Of a stretch of 64,000 nt of DNA, positions 43,199 to 54,634 are shown piece by piece. The notes under the pieces are model-generated. The model ran no database searches. It worked only from the letters and a program-made list of their open reading frames with translations, and was not told the DNA's origin. This stretch comes from Cotesia glomerata (taxonomy: Eukaryota > Arthropoda > Insecta > Hymenoptera > Braconidae): the NCBI RefSeq assembly GCF_020080835.1, contig NC_058158.1, positions 21,476,430-21,540,429 on the forward strand, given 5' to 3'. The position numbers and the translations under genes are program-made. Every line of letters begins with the position of its first letter. Positions within the stretch are counted from its first letter, which is position 1.

Positions 43199-46151
43199 GG
43201 ATACTACAGCTCAATCTCAACCATAGTGAGGCAGCGCATGACCTGCTCATGCAATCCGTGCAAGAATTAGAGCTTGACTTGGTACTAATAGCAGAGCCAT
43301 ATAAACACCTGAGTACCCAACCCTGGGAAGCTGATAGCACATCCAAAGCTGTCATCTGGTCATGTGGCAAGCTCCCTTTCCAAAATGCAGTCGACAACAG
43401 CAATGCCGGCTTTGTAGCAGTATCAGTACAGGGCATCCGCTTCTATAGCTGCTACGCACCACCTAGCTTCTCCATTGTTGACTTCACTGATTTCTTGGAT
43501 CGACTAACTGAAGATGCGAAGCAATACCATCCAGTAGCGATAGCCGGGAACTTCAACTCCTGGGCAGTTGACTGGGCAGCAAACATACCAACGCACGAGG
43601 GAAAGCACTACTAGAGGCCTTTACTATAGTAGATGTAGTTTCGCTCAACAGCGGTGATACGCCGACCTACACCAAAGGTGACGCAAGCTCAATTGTCGAC
43701 CTCACTTTTGTCAGTTATAGCCTTGCTAGAGGTGACTACAACTGGAAAGTATTGGACATCTACACTTCCAGCGACCATCATGCGATATTCTGGGAAATAT
43801 CAAACGACCAGAACCTCAAGAGACCAATCAAGCAGTCTAACATCGTTGGTTGGAAGGTGAAATCTTTTGACCCAGAAGCATTGCTAATAGCCCTCGATGG
43901 TGATCCGATCAACACTAAGGACCTGATGAGAAGAGTAACACATGCTTGTGATGCCAGTATGCCTCGTAAACGTGGCATAAATTCGAGACCTTCAGTGCAT
44001 TGGTGGAACGACCACATCAGCGTCCTCCGTAAAGAGTGTCATAGAAAGAGAAGAATCTCCCAGCGCGGCTATCAACGGCTCAACTCAGTGGAGCTGATCG
44101 CAGAGTACAAAAAGGCGCGTCGTGAACTGAATAAAGCCATCAAAGAGAGCAAAAGAAGATGCTGGAAAGAGCTTATATACGAGGTGGATAAAGACGTGTG
44201 GAGTAGGCCTCATAAGGTGGTTATGACCCACCTGAAAAAACAACAAATGCCATCACCTACGTGTCCTCAACTTCTTCAGAAAATCGTCACTGCACTGTTC
44301 CCACAGCAACGCAACTTCGATTACCAGTTGGCGCCAGGCGAACTGGACGACATTCCACCTGTCACTGAAGAAGAACTACTGGAGGCCTGTAACCGTGTAG
44401 GGAATAATAAAGCGCCGGGATTGGACGGAATCCCTAATATAGCCTTGAAAACCATCATAAAGGCAGCTCCAACATTATTCCTCGACGCTTATAATGCATG
44501 CCTCAAGGAGGGGACTTTTCCTCGTAAGTGGAAACAGCAACGATTAGTACTGTTACCTAAAGGGAAGAAACCACCAGAAGAACCATCTTCTTACCGACCA
44601 CTTTGCATGCTAGATACGGCGGGTAAGATATTTGAGCGCATAATTCACCAGAGAATTGAAGCAGTAGTCGACCCACTCCTGGCAGACAATCAGTATGGAT
44701 TCCGGAAAGGACGATCAACCCTGGACGCAATCAAACAGGTTGTTGATACGGCCAAGGAAGCAATCGCAGGAACCAGATGGAAAGGTGGAACGAAGAAGTA
44801 TTGCCTGGTGGCGAGACTAGACATCAGAAACGCCTTCAACTCCGCCAATTGGAAATGCATCATGCAGGCCCTCCAAGAGAAGAATGTACCAGAATATCTG
44901 CTTAAGATCGTAGCAAGCTACTTTGAAAACAGGGTCCTGAAGTATGACACGAAGAACGGTCCGAGGGAGTATGATATTACTGGAGGGGTACCACAAGGTT
45001 CAGTTCTAGGCCCGCTCCTGTGGAACATTATGTATGACGGTCTATTAAGACTAACTTTGCCAAGAAACGTCAAACTCGTAGCATATGCAGATGACGTAGC
45101 CGTAGTGATCGTTGCCAAACACCTTGACGAGATAAATCATATGTTCGATCTCACTTTTGAGCACGTTAACCGGTGGATGGACGCAGTGAACCTGCAACTG
45201 GCGCAACACAAGACTGAGGCAGTACTTATTACCAGCAGAAAAGTGGTAGAGACCATTAAGCTGAAAGTCGGCGAACAAGAAATCACATCACAACCTTATA
45301 TCCGATATTTGGGAGTGATGCTTGATGCCCGACTCAACTTCAAGCAGCAAGTGGAACATGTCAGTGCCAAAGCGTTAGTAGTGAGGGCTAGTCTCGCACG
45401 ACTGATGCCGAACGACGGAGGCCCAAAACAGAGCAGGAGGCTATTATTGTCATCAGTAGTCATATCGGTGCTCACTTACGGAATATCCATTTGGGCCGAC
45501 GCATTAAAGACGCAAGAATCATGGAGAAAGGCTGGACCAGTATATCGACTGAGTGCCCTACGAGTAGCTAGTGCCTTCCGCACTATATCAGAAGAAGCAG
45601 TGTGCGTCATTGCTGGAACCCTACCTCTTAGAGTTCTAGCAGAGGAAAGACGGGCCCTTTACCAACGAAAAAGGTCAACTGCACTGAGCCCTGAAGAACT
45701 TAGAATTGAAGAACGGCAGAAGAGCATAGGCCGATGGCAACTACAATGGGATGCTGCAGAGAAGGGTAGGTGGACGCACCGTCTCATACCTCGGATCGAC
45801 ATTTGGCTTAACCGGAATTACGGTGAGGTCAATTACTATCTTATGCAGATGTTGTCGGGACATGGGTGTTTTCGAGAGTATCTACACCGCTTTAAGCACG
45901 ATGACTCTTCGGAGTGCCCGTCCTGCCCAGGAGCTGCTGAAGACGCGGAGCACGTCTTCTTTGTATGTCCTCGTTTCGATCCACAGCGTGAAGAACTGGA
46001 GAGGATCCTGAACCAGAGAATGCAACCAGATTCACTAGTAGAAGCAATGTTGTCATCAGAAGCTGCCTGGAACGCTACCAACACGTTTGCAACAGAAGTC
46101 CTTAAGGACTTGCGTTCCACCGAAAGAAAAAGAGCAAATAGCAGAAGATAG
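43199..46151 (+). pseudogene. LINE copy 2, ORF2: endonuclease and reverse transcriptase
   Basis: Same architecture as copy 1: endonuclease with LNLNH, IAEPY and SSDHHAI; RT with GGVPQGSVLGPLLWN and YADDVAVV; C-terminal CPSCPG...EHVFFVCPRF. The expected ATG is ATA at this position, so the ATGA overlap seen in copy 1 is lost. One base is missing near 43575 in a G-run, splitting the endonuclease between 43147-43614 and the frame open from about 43615 to 46151. Unlike copy 1, the C-terminal half is continuous. Confidence 0.9.
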
Positions 46152-46389
46152 AAGGAAGGTAGTTAACACCTTGGCCACCAGAAGGAAGAGCAGTAGCTGG
46201 ATCCTCCCTTCACGAAGTAATGCCTGACGGTGGTTTCCATGAGGGATTAGAGGAAAGAAGGAAAAGGGGTTTAGGGTTTAGTGGGTAGGGGCGTTAGTGT
46301 CGAGTTTTAGTATGACGCTGCATCGAGTCGCCACATATCCAGGCCAAACAGCTATGCCTAGAATCCGTAAAAAGGATTCCCCCCCCTAA

Positions 46390-46392
<3 letters not shown>
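46152..46392 (+). other. LINE copy 2, 3' UTR
   Basis: Contains GGGGTTTAGGGTTTAGTGGG and the terminal hairpin GAATCC-GTAAAAA-GGATTC before C7 and A6. Confidence 0.75.
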
Positions 46393-46429
<37 letters not shown>

Positions 46430-46575
46430 TACAGACATAGTGACAATATCACGGGGGTAGTCCGGAAAACTTCTTGTGCCCTCAAAACGTCAAGATCTGA
46501 TGGAAACTCGAATTTTGCATAAGGGAGTAAAACCAATAACTTTCCGATTTTCTTAGCGAGAAGTTAAAATTTTTT
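46393..46575 (+). repeat. (AC)n and tail of repeat family R after LINE copy 2
   Basis: AC tract to 46425, then CATACATACAGACATAGTGAC and a tail ending GCGAGAAGTTAAAA. This matches 24713-24870, where no LINE is present. Confidence 0.85.
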
Positions 46576-47389
46576 TTTCAAAAGTCCTTTGCTACAACGA
46601 CAGCACTAATTGACCACTAAATAGTTACGTCTTTCAATTCTATTATTTCCCGTTTTAGAGTCACCTTCTAGCTTTGAAGACTGCCGACATCGTAAGATTA
46701 GCAGTAGTTGCTTTGGAAAAAAATAAAAAAAATGTATGTGAGTGTGCAAGTCACACACGGTAGAAGTAAAACTCTCAAAAAGTCCCTTATTAAATATACT
46801 CATTGAAAAGTATTGAAAAAATAAACAGTCCCTTCATGTAAACTGTATATTTAAAATGCATAAAAAAAGAATTAGGATTATTGAAAACGATTCAAATCTT
46901 ATCATTTTCAATACTTGCCAATTAGTATTTTCAATCAAGGGTAGGCTACGAGAGATTGAGATAGATATAGTGTCAGGAGTATTAGGATAAATTTATGGTT
47001 TATTATTTTTCACCGAGCCTAATAATTATTTAATATTTTAATGGGCTTGTTCAAGTTTACTAAGTTCTTCGCTGGACTGAGCTTAGATAATTATAACTTG
47101 CATTGTTTTTTTTATAAATATTCTTTAGAGAGAATGTAGTCACTTTAAGTTTTTGGTACATGATCTGCTAAGATCTCCCAAGAGCTTAGTAAACTTGAAC
47201 GAGCCAAATGTAAACAATTATATTACATTAAGTCTCTACATTTTCACACTGAACAAATGACACGAGAGGAGTATTGTGTCAGGGGGGATTCAAGCCCAAT
47301 CAGTAAAACAGATTTGTGGGTTCATGTCCATGCTAAGTTATGAACCGCAGGTATGGGCACCCTGTTTTACCGACTTGTTTTGACATGAA
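46576..47389. other. Spacer without recognised features
   Basis: AT-rich, no gene. The words TTTACTAAGTTC / AGTAAACTTGAACGAGCC near 47055 and 47190 are inverted copies that could form a weak stem. Confidence 0.35.
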
Positions 47390-48660
47390 TCCGCCAGCTG
47401 GTGGCTACTATCCGCCATTTTTTAAGTCTCACTATCCGTCATTTTCCCGCCATTTTAAATTTTGAATCCACCATCTGATGGTGACTATCCGCCATTTTGA
47501 AACGTGAATCCGCCATCTGGTGGCTGCTATCCGCCATTTTTTAAATCTTACTATCCGCTATTTTCCCGCCATTTTAAATTTTGAATCCACCATCTGGTGG
47601 TGACTATTAGCCATTTTGAATCAGGAATCCGCCATCTGGTGGCTGCTATCTGCCATCTGGTGGCTGACATTTTGAATCTGGAATCCGACATTTTGAATCT
47701 AATTTCGACTCTGGTGGCTGCTATCTGCCATCTGGTGGCTGCTATCTAACATTTTGAGTTGTGAATCCGCCATTTTGAATTTTGAATCTCACTATCCGCC
47801 ATCTGGTGGTGACTATCCACCATTTTGAATCATAGATCCACCATCTGGTGACTGCTATCCACCATTTTCAATCGTGAATCTGCTATCTAAATCTGAAATC
47901 CACCAGCTGATGGCTGCTGTCTGCCATTTTGATATATGAATCCGCCATTTTGAATTGTGAATCAGTCATCTGATGGCTGCTATCTGCCATGTGGTGGTTG
48001 CTATCTGCCATTTGAATTGTGTATCCGTCATTTTGAATTTGAGTTCCTCATTATTCCGTCATTTTAATGCTGTTATGCGATTCTCGATGTAGTGCTCCTG
48101 TTTTACCGACAGTTGGTTTATAGAAATGATTGGACTTCTTTATCGGCTTGGTTGGGCTTTTCGTAGGTGGCGCCGGTGGTGATTTGAATCTTACTATCCG
48201 CCAATTTCCCGCCATTTTAAATTCTGTAACCACCAATTTAAAGTCCGTCATCTGGTGGTCGCAATCCGACCGTCGGTATCATCGATCTGTTTTACCAGCC
48301 GTCGGTATAGACTTTTATCGATTGTTTTTATAGGTGGCGCTGGTGGTAAATTCGTTGATTTGCATTTTTCTTGACAATTTTGAATCTCACTATCCACCAA
48401 TTTCCCGCCATTTTGAATTCTGAATCCGCCATCTAGTAACTGCTGTCTGGTGGTTGCTATCTGCCATCTAGTGGCTGCTATCTGGTAGCTGCTATCTGCC
48501 ATCTGGTGGCTGCTATCTGGTAGCTGCTATCTGCCATCTGGTGGCTGCTATCTGGTAGCTGCTATCTGCCATCTGGTAGCTGCTATCTAAATCTGATGAT
48601 CGACATTTTGAGCCTGAAATCTGTCAATTTCCCGCCATTTTGAATCTTATATCCGCCAAT
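47390..48660 (-). repeat. Degenerate minisatellite of CTCF-like and YY1/Pho-like motifs
   Basis: About 1.3 kb of irregular repeats of (C/T)CGCCATCTGGTGGCTGCTAT and CCGCCATTTTGAAT. On the minus strand the sequence fits the vertebrate CTCF consensus CCASYAGRKGGCRS exactly at eight places: 47510, 47629, 47650, 47725, 47796, 48461, 48496 and 48531 (left ends). Many more copies differ by one base. The alternating CGCCATTTT words fit the YY1/Pho core. No protein frame is maintained. Regulatory function is inferred only. Confidence 0.75.
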
Positions 48661-48894
48661 TTCAGACTGATTTCCACCTTTTTTAATTTTGATTCTGATT
48701 TCCTGCATTTATGTTCAAAAATGCACCTGTGATCTCAGCATCAACAATAGTCGCTTAGATCACTGGTGTATTTCATTGTTTATATTCTGAAAAGATTAAC
48801 ATATTCAAACTGTATGTATGTGGAGTACATGCGAGAAGATACGCCGTCTGTCGAGGTTTCTGTCTACCTCTAAACAGGTCTAAGTCTGTTGAAG

Positions 48895-49150
48895 GTCATG
48901 TAACTACGCAGTTTTCTTTGTTCTATTTCTGCTGCGTAGCAGATGACGTCATCAAACAGGTTTAGACTTGTTTAAGGTAGAGGAGTGTGGGCAACTGCGC
49001 AGTAGATGACTCATTCTGTTCTAGAATTTTCTACTGCGCATTAGATGACGTCATCAAACCGGTTTTGGGGTAGAGGAGTGGGGTTAACTGCGCAGTATTT
49101 TCTGCCCATATAAGCAGCCCGCCGAGAGAGTACTTCACAAAAACGAAGAA
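48895..49150 (+). promoter_or_regulatory. Promoter-like region with TGCGCA and TGACGTCA motifs and TATA box
   Basis: The composite ACTGCGCAGTAGATGACGTCAT or close variants recurs three times. Full CRE palindromes TGACGTCA lie at 48944-48951 and 49046-49053. CATATAAGC at about 49109 is followed some 25 bases later by GAGTACTTCACA. The small ORF at 49329 lies downstream. Confidence 0.5.
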
Positions 49151-49328
49151 CACGTCTGCGGTGAAGTACAAGCTCCTGGTGGAGACAAGTTTTATTGAAG
49201 TACGAGTACTATCTAATACTCTCAAGTGTAAGTAATCATTAATTAAATTTTAATTGTCTTATTAATTAGTAGGTAGGAATCCTACCTGATTTATTAATTG
49301 ACAGATAGGAATCCTACCTGTCAAGAAA

Positions 49329-49562
49329 ATGAATGAGTTGGAGTTTAATCGAGAGTACAATATCAACGGGTGAAAACAAGTCTCAACACAATATGGACTG
49401 AGGATTGTTGCAAATATCGAAGATGGATTCGTCATCTATTTACCGGCTCGAGCAGCAGTATTATTAAAGGGTAATGGTATCATGGAAATGTTGAATGATT
49501 TATCAGAATCAAACAACTTATTGATGCGTTATCATGGTGGAAATATAATAAATTTGAATTAA
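49329..49562 (+). pseudogene. Small 'MxELE' family protein, member 1
   Basis: 78 codons with one in-frame TGA (49371-49373). It begins MNELEFNREYNI and continues with TQYGLRIVANIEDGFVIYLPARA. Its order of features (ELE, R-Y-I, VxTQ-GL-I, LPA) matches the frame at 51590-51886. No known domain. It has its own TATA-type promoter with CRE-like sites. The family is unrecognised by me; association with the Polinton remnants is by proximity. Confidence 0.5.
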
Positions 49563-49889
49563 TTAATTCTACTCTCGATGTAAATAGTAATAGTAGAACT
49601 ATCTAAATAAAAAAAATCCTCTATTAATACTATGCTTTTTTGTTTAATCTTATAGTATTAAGTCAATTTTTAATTATACTATACTGAGCTTAGTTCCTGC
49701 ACTATGTTCATTTCACGGAAATTAATATTATTAAATATCAGTCATAAGTGGGATATTCATTACTTAACTAAAAGGTTATAAATAAATTATCACAATTAAA
49801 TTTATATTTTTAGATTTATTGACTGCTTAAAAACCAATCTTTCAAATTTTTTACATTTCCCAAAGCACATAAATCAGATTGTAAAATGC
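49563..49889. other. Spacer
   Basis: AT-rich, nothing recognised. Confidence 0.4.
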
Positions 49890-50395
49890 TGAAACTGCGG
49901 GAAAGCGGAGGATCAGGTTTTGGTCTGGATATCTCAATTCAAACGCGGAAATATTTATTAAAATGAACACTATAAATTTATTTACACAAATTACACTTAA
50001 TATTTATTTGATATGTTAGCGGATTGTTTAAATAAAAGCGGATAGATAAAGCACTGCGTGATTAATAAAGCGAAGCCGGTTTACACGTGGTTGAGCACAC
50101 TGCTGGCACTGAAAAGGCGGAGAATTAATTGTAAAAATAACACAATTCATCTGTAACAAACTAAAGCGGGTTGATAACAATTAATTAAACAAATTAAATT
50201 ATTAAATAAGCGAAATGCGGTTTATTAACAAAAAGCGAAAGTAAAGAAATACTAATGGTGACTTGATGCAGCGAAAGCGTGGAAGCGAAAGATTCAATCA
50301 AAGAATAATATTAATGCGTCTTCTTCCTCGTCGACTTGGGGAAGAAGGCTGATTGCGCATGTCAGCGGAGCGATCAGCCAATCATACCACCGAGA
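49890..50395 (+). repeat. Repeat paired in inverse orientation with 56330-56830
   Basis: Shared blocks in order (the partner inverted) are GGATCAGGTTTTGGTCTGGATATCTCAA, CGCGGAAATA, TTAGCGGAT, ACACGTGGTTGAGCACAC-like, GAAGACGC and GAAGAAGGCTGA. Non-coding, rich in the word AAAGCGGA. The two copies enclose about 6 kb with the second Polinton fragment and LINE copy 3. Confidence 0.75.
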
Positions 50396-50529
50396 CATGG
50401 CGTGATCAGTCAAGCTAAGCTTTCATAGGCGGTTAGTTCTTGCGGGAACTAGCGGTAGACAGGTGCGGCTCGTGAAATTGGGAGTCCCCCAGGGGCGACT
50501 TCATCGTGGCTGGGCCTGTTCACTGAACA
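50396..50529. other. Spacer at the truncated end of the DVQGF pseudogene
   Basis: GC-richer than its surroundings, with no frame or motif recognised. Confidence 0.35.
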
Positions 50530-50820
50530 CAGATAAACAATAAAGTTAAATAATTTAGAACTTCTTTGAGCTTGTAATATAAAGTTGTTCCGGCGTTCCA
50601 ACCGATTCCATGATAATTTCAGATCAGCTAGGTATTCAGACGTTGATAGTTGGCTGGTAGCACCTTCCAGTGATATGGTGGTTGGAATAGTGTGTATGAT
50701 AACTCTTCAAGATTATCAATATCATGTTGAATTGTTATTGAGACCAATTTCTTGACAATGAAGCGATTATCAGGTCCTCTGAATCCTTGAACGTCCAGAA
50801 TGATCTCCATTATTACTGCT
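50530..50820 (-). pseudogene. 'DVQGF' family protein, N-terminal part
   Basis: ATG at 50810 opens MEIILDVQGFRGPDNRFIVK and an FQPPYHWKVLP block. A TAG at 50628 and a TGA shortly after interrupt it. The same frame then shows NYHGIGWNAG, a motif shared with the broken gene at 38846-39660, before similarity ends near 50530. Function unknown. The paired presence beside both Polinton copies suggests it belongs to that element. Confidence 0.5.
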
Positions 50821-50836
50821 CTCGACGACGAGGAGT

Positions 50837-50876
50837 AACTGAAAGATGACTCTCAAAGTCAACTCAACCTTTTATA
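50837..50876 (-). promoter_or_regulatory. TATA plus TCAGTT promoter of the DVQGF gene
   Basis: On the minus strand TTATAAAAGG (50869-50877 region) is followed 33 bases later by the initiator TCAGTT (50837-50842), then the ATG at 50810. Confidence 0.6.
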
Positions 50877-50959
50877 ATCCAATCTCTGGATTTTACCCCC
50901 ACCACTCGATAGTCTTATTGGTTAATATTTTTTTCTTGGTTAATTAATAATTTGATTGG

Positions 50960-51260
50960 TTATTCAAACTACGTAGTAGATTTTTTCGAACTGCGCAGTA
51001 GATGACATCATCTCAATTTTTATAGATATAACTTTTCCCCCGCCATTCAACTTATGATTTTTAGGTTATGTTTATGCTTTCTCACCATTTAACTTATGAT
51101 TTCAGGTTATGTTTATGCTTTCCCGCCATTTAACGGGGTTTTTAGGTTATGTTAAACTTTTTGTGCATCATCTATTATAACTGCGTAGTTAGAAAATTCT
51201 AGAATAGTATAAGTCTTAATCTAAAAATAGAAACTGCGCAATAGATGACGTCATTGCCTG
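50960..51260 (+). promoter_or_regulatory. Second TGCGCA/CRE promoter-like region
   Basis: ACTGCGCAGTAGATGACATCATC (near 50995) and ACTGCGCAATAGATGACGTCAT (near 51236, CRE palindrome 51246-51253) repeat the composite seen at 48895-49100. Between them TTATGATTT-AGGTTATGTTTATGCTTTC words recur three times. The second MxELE ORF follows. Confidence 0.45.
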
Positions 51261-51589
51261 GATATGAAAGCAGCGCGCCTCGAGCATACTTCATTACAGT
51301 GTGAAGTACGAGTTTACAGCGAAATATAGTGAAGTATCACAGTGAAGTACCATAGTAAAATACCGCAGTGACTCTGCTACCCTGAAACCTTCATCCTGGT
51401 GCTAAAATCCACTATAAAAATCTGCTACCTGCTGCTAACATCTGCTACCTGTTGCTGGACTCTGCTACCTACATCCTGGTGTTGGAATCTACTACCTCGC
51501 TACTGAAATCTGTTGCCTGGAATCTGCTATCTAGTGCTTAAATCTGCTATCATCGCAAGATGTTTGTGAACCCTCTACCATTCAAATGA

Positions 51590-51886
51590 ATGCATGAGCT
51601 GGAAGCTAGGCGTAATTATGAAATAACAGACATCAAAATTGTTAGAACACAATTTGGACTCAACATTGAAATATGCTTGGATAACACTTTTTCAACGTTT
51701 CTCCCTGCTGCAAGTAACTAGAAGTTCTTGAATAAGCCACATCTACTCACGAAGATAAAGAACATTATCAATAATGGTGGAAATATTTATTTGTATTACA
51801 TCGGTACGTCATACAATAAATTCAAATTCATTTACACACCATCCATACCAACTGTGCAATTAATGAAAAAGTTTAAATCTATGTAA
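51590..51886 (+). pseudogene. Small 'MxELE' family protein, member 2
   Basis: 99 codons with one in-frame TAG (51719-51721). It starts MHELEARRNYEITDIKIV and continues TQFGLNIEICLDNTFSTFLPAAS, mirroring member 1. The C-terminal part is rich in Lys, Tyr and Asn. It is preceded by short CTGCTACCT-type repeats at 51380-51545 in the untranslated region. No known domain. Confidence 0.5.
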
Positions 51887-52206
51887 TGTTACTAATATCT
51901 AGTTTATATTTATCTTTTATATTTTTGTACTTATTATAGTAAGGTTATCAATTAAAAACACAAAATTATAAAAAAGTTTTTTCTCTATTTATTATTTTTA
52001 ATCAAATTGAGTTTATTTACTATTTTTAATTACGTTAAGATTATTGATTAGTATAGGTTCAATAGTTTTATTTAATTCTTGTATTCGTCGGTGAAATCAT
52101 TCTCCGTCTCTTGCTGCTTATTCCTATGGACCTTTCCTTGCTTGTCTGGATGCAAAGTCCCACACATACATGTAATGTATGGTGGGTTTGGGATCAAACT
52201 GTACCA
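51887..52206. other. Spacer between MxELE member 2 and the capsid gene
   Basis: AT-rich with no gene seen. Convergent gene ends meet here. Confidence 0.4.
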
Positions 52207-53450
52207 TTAAGTAAGTTTTCCTACAGTGCTGCTGATTGGATTGTATTCCACTATTCGGTCGTGAATCATTAAACAGTAAGCAGCAGTTTGATTTGGAAAC
52301 TGTGCTGATGATTTAAACTCCAGACGTATATCCACAGGCCCAGACTTGATTGACTCGTTTTGCTTGGAACAGTCAATTATATACAGAGGTGCTTTATTCA
52401 GAAAATCTTTCTTAGCCATTAGCGGTTCAGCTTCTTTTCCATAATAAGCACTTTGAAAATTTGTGTACATGTCATACATCAAGGCGTACTGATTATTCGT
52501 AATGTTGAGGTTCAAATTTCCATATGGATAACTCTGAGAGTTCAAGAACAGCTTAATGTCTCTAATGCTGCAGTGGTCAAACTCACTTGCATTTTGATTC
52601 GATTGATTCTTTCTTGCTGTTTGGAATCCAAGGATGACAAAGCGAGGTTTCTCGAGTTGATTCGTTGTTTTGATTACCCAAATGTGCTTGGTTGTAGCTG
52701 GTAGCAGTGGATACTCATACAATTCCCAAGTCCGGAAACTGATTGGGATAGCTGGATTAGAGGTTATGTAATTCAACACCTCGATTTTTCGCTTGTCAGA
52801 CATTGTTATATATGGTACAAACCACTCAATTTTTTGAATCGTAATTATAACATTTTCATCCTCAAAGGTAACAACATAAGCATTTTGATCAGTATTTGAT
52901 CTGATCAGTATCAGTTCATGCTTGGCATTCACGATAATTCGTTGATAATCTTCAGCAAATCCGAGGATAAAACTCAGCGGTACTGAGACATCAAGGTAGC
53001 CATTAGCATCGGTCAACTTGTTATTATCTTCATTAACAATCTAACCAGCATTTGCCAGAATATTTTACTGTCCTGGACTCAGAGAAGCGTATCCTTTCAT
53101 AACACTGGTAATGCGAACATTTTTACATCTGTCAATTTCTTCACCATTGAGCTCTTAACGTATCTCTTCAAACATATGACAGACAGCCATGTTGACCATC
53201 TTTGTAGTAGCACTTACAGCAGTACCATCAGCTTTCCTCATTCCTCCATAAAAATGTAATGTGCTCTTGCTTGGAAGCAAGCACAGATCTTGATGCTGAA
53301 CAGCAATCCTGATTTCATGATTGTTGTTAAATGTTGATGATGCGTATGGTAGGTGTGAATGAGCTTCACAGTGTGCAATAGACTCATAAAAAATAATCGA
53401 TTATTGATATCTAAGATTTCCACTATGGTATCAGGCAAGCTAGACAACAA
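52207..53450 (-). pseudogene. Polinton major capsid protein, second copy, broken
   Basis: The open 269-residue part (53016-52207) corresponds to residues from about 150 onward of the first copy and includes FILGFAEDYQRIIVNAKHEL and the shared C-terminal IVEYNPISSTVG. The N-terminal part (about 53430-53050) is recognisable but has lost its start codon and carries frame changes and stops. This copy keeps the C-terminal region that the MITE interrupts in the first copy, so the pair defines the gene's full extent. Strand is opposite to copy 1. Confidence 0.8.
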
Positions 53451-53459
53451 AAACTTATT

Positions 53460-53570
53460 TTTATCTTATGAATTTTCCACGTAATTTTAGTCCTAGACTT
53501 TTTAGGAACTCTGCGTTCTGATGAGTTAGCACTATCAGAGCTCGATGATGACTGATGATCTTTGGGCATG
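53460..53570 (-). pseudogene. Second copy of the small serine-rich ORF
   Basis: ATG at about 53570 begins MPKDHQSSSSSDSANSSERR and runs without insertion through the stretch that element X splits at 29873. It provides the empty site for that insertion. Confidence 0.6.
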
Positions 53571-53629
53571 CTGCAATCCTTTTATACCCATTACCAGTCT
53601 TTGTCTCATATACGATACCCATTACAGAC

Positions 53630-54334
53630 TCTTTATATGCAGTCTTATCATTATAGTCTCACCACGGAAGTTTGCTATTCTCCCGTCCTGATACACAATG
53701 CGGAGCCTCATGTTGTGTATTGCTTGTACGGCGACTGGTAGGTAAATGATGTTTGTTGGCACTTCCACTATTTTATATCCTGCTGGAACCCTCGGGAAAA
53801 ATTCATGGATTGTATGATTTTCTCACCATTGATGTATGATCCAGTAGTTATGATGCACTCGATTCTCAGAGCATTGATTTTTAATATTTTCACTGGTAAA
53901 TCAGATTTATAAGTTGTGTTAGGTTCAAGAACACGTTTGGTAAATTCAAGTAATGATCCAATGGAATCTTCAGGTTCAAAATTTATATACTGGTCACATT
54001 TTATTTCACTCTTCAGCTCATTGTTGTTTGCTTTTAAAGTGAAACTCAGTTCTGGTAATGTCTTGTTTATATAAGTTTCAATATCTTTAATTTCATAACT
54101 CCCTGTTGGTATAGTTATTTCTTGAAATCTCTTGATTGTACTTCTCTTGGATCTTTTTAATGATACATAAAATTTATTAGCGCTAACATCAATATTTGGT
54201 ATTGAATTGAATGTCAGGAGCTTAACAAGTCCAAGTACATAATTTTTCGTTGGTGATAGCTCAATCGGTGTAAAATAATTTGCATCCAATACGGAGTAGT
54301 TTCCAGATAGTGTCAAGGTAAATGACTCTGCCAT
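53630..54334 (-). pseudogene. Polinton penton-like protein, second copy, frameshifted
   Basis: 188 residues are open from ATG 54334 (MAESFTLTLSGNYS) and align along the first copy at 28966-29733. The C-terminal quarter follows in another frame after about 53800, recognisable to about 53630. An internal stretch of some 20 residues near the FYVSLKRSKR segment is shorter than in copy 1. Confidence 0.75.
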
Positions 54335-54339
54335 GACTG

Positions 54340-54371
54340 ACGCGTGCAGTCCCGAGTCACTTCAATTTATA
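54340..54371 (-). promoter_or_regulatory. Promoter of the second penton-like gene
   Basis: CTATAAATTG (minus strand, TATAAA at 54366-54371) with GTCAGTC directly before the ATG, the same layout as at 28922-28965. Confidence 0.6.
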
Positions 54372-54634
54372 GTTGTCCAGCCAGGAATTTTAAACAAAAA
54401 TGTCCGCATATGATTGTATCAAAGGTTTGATATCTTTTATAATTGTACTTTACGCTACCAACATCGAGATATTCCATCAAGTCTTGCGGAAGACAGATAG
54501 AGAGAGAGAGATCTCATTTATCCTTACGTGTGCATGAAAAGTAAACTCACCTATAGCTCGAAAATCCAAGTTTCGTGGTTGGTATTACAAAAAAATTATT
54601 TTTCAACTCGCACACACACACACACACACACACA

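Larger units (their letters stand above)
41335..46392 (+). mobile_element. R1-like LINE, copy 2, essentially full length
   Basis: It has a 5' UTR (41335-41877), ORF1, ORF2, 3' UTR and short A-rich tail, and lies exactly between two AC tracts. The shared 5' end with copy 3 shows the element is complete at that side. Both ORFs are disrupted by small lesions. Confidence 0.93.

Noticed and set aside
47390..48660. CRISPR-like array
   Set aside because: Repeats are degenerate with no constant spacer length, and the window is eukaryotic.
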